A DNA stretch of 7,195 bases, taken from the NCBI GenBank assembly GCA_002784795.1, contig PFLZ01000041.1, positions 1 to 7,195 of the forward strand, given 5' to 3'. The stretch is from Candidatus Magasanikbacteria bacterium CG_4_10_14_0_8_um_filter_42_12 (GTDB lineage Bacteria; Patescibacteriota; Patescibacteriia; Magasanikbacterales; UBA922). Position numbers and translations under genes: made by a program. Of the stretch, positions 4,340 to 7,195 are shown one piece after another (the stretch's first letter is position 1; the number at the start of each line of letters is the position of its first letter). The notes beneath the pieces are model-generated. The model saw only the letters and a program-made list of their open reading frames with translations. It searched no databases and was not told where the DNA came from.

Positions 4340-7012
4340 ATGCAAGACAAAATAGTCATTCGTGGTGCTCGAGAGCACAATCTGAAAAACATTTCTCTCG
4401 AACTGCCACGAAACAAGATGATCGTGTTTACCGGACTCTCTGGATCAGGGAAGTCTTCTCTTGCGTTTGATACAATTTTTGCAGAGGGGCAGCGTCGGTA
4501 TATAGAGAGTTTGTCAGCATACGCACGCCAATTTCTTGGCAACATGACAAAGCCGGATGTGGATGAGATCTTGGGATTGTCTCCTGCTATTTCTATTGAT
4601 CAGAAGGCGCATAGTGCGAATCCACGTTCGACGGTAGCGACGATTACAGAGATATATGATTATCTGCGTGTCTTGTATGCACGTGTAGGGAAGCCACATT
4701 GTCCTGTATGTGATACCAAGATTGAAAAGATGACGACGGATGAAATTACCGAACGCATTATTGAGAGAGTACGAACTACGAAACATACGAATATACGAAA
4801 AACTGCTAAGACAGATATCCGTAAATCAGAATTATTTGAAAATCAGAATATCATCAAGATTCTTTCTCCTGTTGTCCGAGGTCGTAAAGGGGAGTACTAC
4901 CAGATGCTCTATGATATGTACAACAGTGGATTTCTCGAGGTACGTGTGGATGGCAAGATGAAGTCACTCCGTGAACAAATAAAATTATCAAAAAATAATA
5001 AGCATACAATTGAAATTGTTGTTGATAAAATAGACTACGGACAACAGACTACAGACAACAGCAAAAAAAAGGTCGACAGTAGTCCGTCGTCTGATGACGA
5101 TACACGAGTTGCTGAAGCCGTTGAAACAGCTGTTGACCTGTCTAACGGGTTATGCACGGTTATCTACTCTGATGATGACGAGCAAGTGTTTTCTACAGAA
5201 TATTCGTGTCCAAACGATGGGTATAGTTTTCCAGAGATTGAACCTCGCATGTTTAGTTTCAATAGTCCGTACGGGTATTGTGCAGCATGTACTGGTCTCG
5301 GAACACGAGAATTGTTCAGTGAAGAACTCTGTCCTGTCTGTGAAGGAAAACGTCTCAATGAAAATGCACTGGCTGTCAAAATTGATAATAAAAACATTTG
5401 GGAGGTAACAGGGCTTACGATCGAAGAGGGTAAGTTGTTTTTCGAAGGATTGTTTGATGTGCTCAATTCACGGGATCTGGATATTGCGAGTGCGGCGCTC
5501 AATGAAATTACCAATAGACTACAATTTTTGTTCAATGTAGGACTTCATTATCTGACACTGAATAGAACCGCAGGAACCCTCTCGGGAGGGGAGGCGCAGC
5601 GTATTCGTCTTGCCTCGCAAGTAGGACAGCAGTTAGTTGGAGCGCTCTATGTCCTCGACGAACCAACGATTGGGCTTCATCAGCGAGACAATGATTTGCT
5701 TGTGTCAACGCTTCGAAATCTGTGTGATATTGGCAATACCATTATTATTGTGGAGCATGATGAAGATACAATTCTTGTCAGTGACTGGGTCGTAGATATT
5801 GGGCCAGGTGCAGGAAAACATGGGGGTCATGTTGTCTATTCTGGGCCACGAAAAACCTTGCTAGAAACGTCGAAATCCAAACTATCATCGTCAAAAGAAA
5901 GTGAATTTCCAAATGTAAAAACACTCGGCAGTGCAGAGAAGTCTCTAACTGGGCAGTATCTTCGTGGAGAGAAAAAAATTGATGTGCCAACAACGCGTCG
6001 GAAAGTGGATAGCTCTACGCCAAAGCTAAAAATTACTGGAGCGAGTGAGAACAATCTTAAAAATCTAACTGTGGAAGTGCCACTTCGTCGGATGGTCTGT
6101 CTGACGGGTGTTTCTGGATCTGGTAAGTCGACACTGATGCACGATATTATTTATCGTGCTGTGGCAAACAAACTCAACCATGTTGATAAGCGTATCGGTG
6201 TCCACAAAGCGATCAAGGGAATCGAGTATATTGATAAAATTATTCAGATTGATCAAAACCCAATCGGACGTACACCGCGCAGTAATCCTGCAACGTATAC
6301 AAAGGCGTATGATGCTATTCGTGATCTGTTCACCATGACAGCCGAAGCACGTATTCGTGGGTACAAAAAAGGAAGATTTAGTTTCAATCGTCCTGGTGGG
6401 CGCTGTGAAAATTGTGAAGGAAAAGGGGTTCTTAATATTGAAATGCACTTTTTGCCAAGTGTAGAAATTGTCTGTGATGTGTGCAATGGTAAACGATTTA
6501 ACGCAGAAACATTGCAAGTACATTATGCGGGAAAGAATATTTCTGATGTACTGAATATGACGGTCGAGGATGCGGAAGACTTTTTTCAAGATATTCCACC
6601 GATTCATGACAAAATCAAGATGCTCAAAGAAGTGGGACTGGATTATCTGACTCTTGGTCAATCAGCGACCACACTGTCAGGTGGAGAAGCCCAACGTATC
6701 AAACTTTCTCGTGAGCTTGCAAAACGGAATACTACAAAAACACTGTATCTACTCGATGAACCGACGACCGGGCTGCATTATGACGATGTAAAAAAATTGA
6801 TCGAGGTGATTCAGCGACTTGTTTCCCAGGGAAATACCGTGATGATCATCGAACACAATCTCGATCTTATCAAATGTGCGGACTGGATTATCGACCTTGG
6901 TCCAGAGGGCGGAGACAAAGGGGGATCACTCGTTGCCACAGGGACGCCGGAGGAAGTTGCACGCAAGAGTACACAGAGTCACACCGGTGCCTATCTCAAA
7001 AAGTACGTATAA
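4340..7012 (+). CDS. uvrA: Excinuclease ABC subunit UvrA, insertion domain missing
   Basis: UvrA is the dimeric ATPase that finds DNA lesions and loads UvrB in nucleotide excision repair. Visible parts in order: Walker [10 protein letters not shown] (32-39); the UvrB-binding region (~115-230, starting with CPVC at 121-124); first zinc-finger region with C290, D293, C314 and C317; [10 protein letters not shown] (331-340); signature [13 protein letters not shown] (414-425); Walker [14 protein letters not shown] (436-447); Walker [12 protein letters not shown] (589-597 region, K596); second zinc finger C689, C692, C712, C715; signature [14 protein letters not shown] (779-790); Walker [15 protein letters not shown] (802-813); and a usual C-terminus ([11 protein letters not shown]). 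At 890 residues it is shorter than the usual ~940-970. The ~100-residue insertion domain between C317 and C331 is absent, partly offset by extra linkers at ~232-254 and ~508-533. The ATG fits the family N-terminus; no SD is seen. Confidence 0.97.
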   Translation: MQDKIVIRGAREHNLKNISLELPRNKMIVFTGLSGSGKSSLAFDTIFAEGQRRYIESLSAYARQFLGNMTKPDVDEILGLSPAISIDQKAHSANPRSTVATITEIYDYLRVLYARVGKPHCPVCDTKIEKMTTDEITERIIERVRTTKHTNIRKTAKTDIRKSELFENQNIIKILSPVVRGRKGEYYQMLYDMYNSGFLEVRVDGKMKSLREQIKLSKNNKHTIEIVVDKIDYGQQTTDNSKKKVDSSPSSDDDTRVAEAVETAVDLSNGLCTVIYSDDDEQVFSTEYSCPNDGYSFPEIEPRMFSFNSPYGYCAACTGLGTRELFSEELCPVCEGKRLNENALAVKIDNKNIWEVTGLTIEEGKLFFEGLFDVLNSRDLDIASAALNEITNRLQFLFNVGLHYLTLNRTAGTLSGGEAQRIRLASQVGQQLVGALYVLDEPTIGLHQRDNDLLVSTLRNLCDIGNTIIIVEHDEDTILVSDWVVDIGPGAGKHGGHVVYSGPRKTLLETSKSKLSSSKESEFPNVKTLGSAEKSLTGQYLRGEKKIDVPTTRRKVDSSTPKLKITGASENNLKNLTVEVPLRRMVCLTGVSGSGKSTLMHDIIYRAVANKLNHVDKRIGVHKAIKGIEYIDKIIQIDQNPIGRTPRSNPATYTKAYDAIRDLFTMTAEARIRGYKKGRFSFNRPGGRCENCEGKGVLNIEMHFLPSVEIVCDVCNGKRFNAETLQVHYAGKNISDVLNMTVEDAEDFFQDIPPIHDKIKMLKEVGLDYLTLGQSATTLSGGEAQRIKLSRELAKRNTTKTLYLLDEPTTGLHYDDVKKLIEVIQRLVSQGNTVMIIEHNLDLIKCADWIIDLGPEGGDKGGSLVATGTPEEVARKSTQSHTGAYLKKYV
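5032..5092. repeat. In-frame direct and inverted repeat inside uvrA
   Basis: Two 14-base units starting GACTACGGAC (5033-5046) and GACTACAGAC (5047-5060) follow each other with one difference. The segment 5079-5092 is the inverse complement of 5032-5045 at 12 of 14 positions. The stretch encodes a low-complexity linker (about residues 232-254, containing [10 protein letters not shown] and [10 protein letters not shown]) where ordinary UvrA proteins have no such sequence, suggesting in-frame insertion of a small repeat element. Confidence 0.65.
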
Positions 7013-7026
7013 AAAAGAATGTGTAT

Positions 7027-7132
7027 TGTCATTCTGAACTTGATTCAGAATCTTTCCTATAGAGGACGTCCTTCGTGAAACAGATCCTGAATCAAGTTCA
7101 GAGCTTGCGCTGAATTTATTTCAGTGATGACA
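7027..7132. mobile_element. MITE-like inverted-repeat element downstream of uvrA
   Basis: The segments 7033-7053 and 7082-7102 are inverse complements at 20 of 21 positions (left arm begins TCTGAACTTGATTCAG). Their 28-base spacer contains a perfect 10-bp palindrome AGGACGTCCT (7063-7072). Outer ends TGTCAT (7027-7032) and ATGACA (7127-7132) also pair, and CTGAA (7110-7114) with TTCAG (7120-7124) makes a small hairpin. There is no coding capacity and I see no clear target-site duplication. This type of sequence is a common dispersed repeat in several bacterial groups. It starts 15 bases after the uvrA stop and may also shape the transcript's 3' end. Confidence 0.6.
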
Positions 7133-7150
7133 GTAAGATATAATGAAGCT

Positions 7151-7171
7151 CCCCGCCCCAGAGGGGCGGGG
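7151..7171. repeat. GC-rich perfect palindrome
   Basis: CCCCGCCCC (7151-7159) and GGGGCGGGG (7163-7171) pair perfectly around AGA. The bases after it (TATCAGTTCTCT) are only moderately T-rich, so it may be a weak terminator or a dispersed palindrome comparable to the one at 3709-3750. Confidence 0.7.
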
Positions 7172-7195
7172 TATCAGTTCTCTATAACAACCGTA

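Noticed and set aside
6065..6661. Long minus-strand open frame (198 codons) inside uvrA
   Set aside because: It lies fully opposite the second zinc-finger/ATPase part of uvrA, whose protein sequence is clearly conserved; a shadow frame.
7143..7187. Short open frame (14 codons) across the GC palindrome near the right end
   Set aside because: It is a by-product of the palindrome, with no ribosome site.
1..7195. CRISPR array, tRNA or rRNA genes
   Set aside because: No regularly spaced direct repeats, no cloverleaf with conserved T-loop bases and no rRNA-like conserved stretch were seen on either strand.

Overview
The window reads as a chromosomal segment of a bacterium using the standard genetic code, with moderate-to-low G+C, very tight gene spacing and many palindromes between genes. 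Most starts lack a Shine-Dalgarno (SD) sequence, and there are many small proteins of unknown function. This combination suggests a Patescibacteria/CPR (Parcubacteria-like) genome. That is an inference from style; no taxonomic marker gene is present.

Left half (1-3189, all minus strand): a compact five-gene run, read from right to left. It encodes a small GIY-YIG nuclease-family protein (3189-2950), a two-helix membrane protein of unknown function (2940-2569), a complete 718-residue RecQ helicase (2566-410), a small acidic protein of unknown function (342-91, possibly starting at 387 with an in-frame TAA after six codons), and the first 29 codons of a gene that leaves the window at base 1. 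Gaps are 9, 2, 22 or 67, and 2 bases, so co-transcription is likely.

Middle (3190-4339): an accessory-looking stretch with two small, GC-richer genes that, unlike their neighbours, have strong SD sequences. They are an 86-residue soluble protein on the plus strand (3302-3562) and a 33-residue single-helix membrane peptide on the minus strand (3859-3758). They converge on a cluster of four hairpins (3583-3750), at least one shaped as a bidirectional terminator. Bases 3860-4339 hold no convincing gene. They hold divergent promoter candidates, a chain of hairpins (two mutually exclusive) in front of the 33-residue peptide, and, in front of uvrA, a 66-bp palindrome whose left arm contains the -10 box of a good promoter, followed by a terminator-like hairpin.

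Right half (4340-7195): a complete uvrA (890 residues) with both ATPase cassettes and the second zinc finger. The roughly 100-residue insertion domain that normally lies between the first zinc-finger pair and the following CPxC motif is reduced to about a dozen residues, and a repeat-derived linker has been inserted in frame near residues 232-254. A MITE-like inverted-repeat element (7027-7132) and a GC-rich palindrome (7151-7171) follow the gene.

Together the recognisable genes are DNA repair functions: RecQ unwinding in recombination and fork repair, UvrA damage recognition in nucleotide excision repair, and a GIY-YIG protein. They lie on opposite strands and are not one operon. The best candidates for something undescribed are the domain-reduced UvrA, the structured leader plus 33-residue membrane peptide, and the promoter-in-palindrome leader of uvrA.
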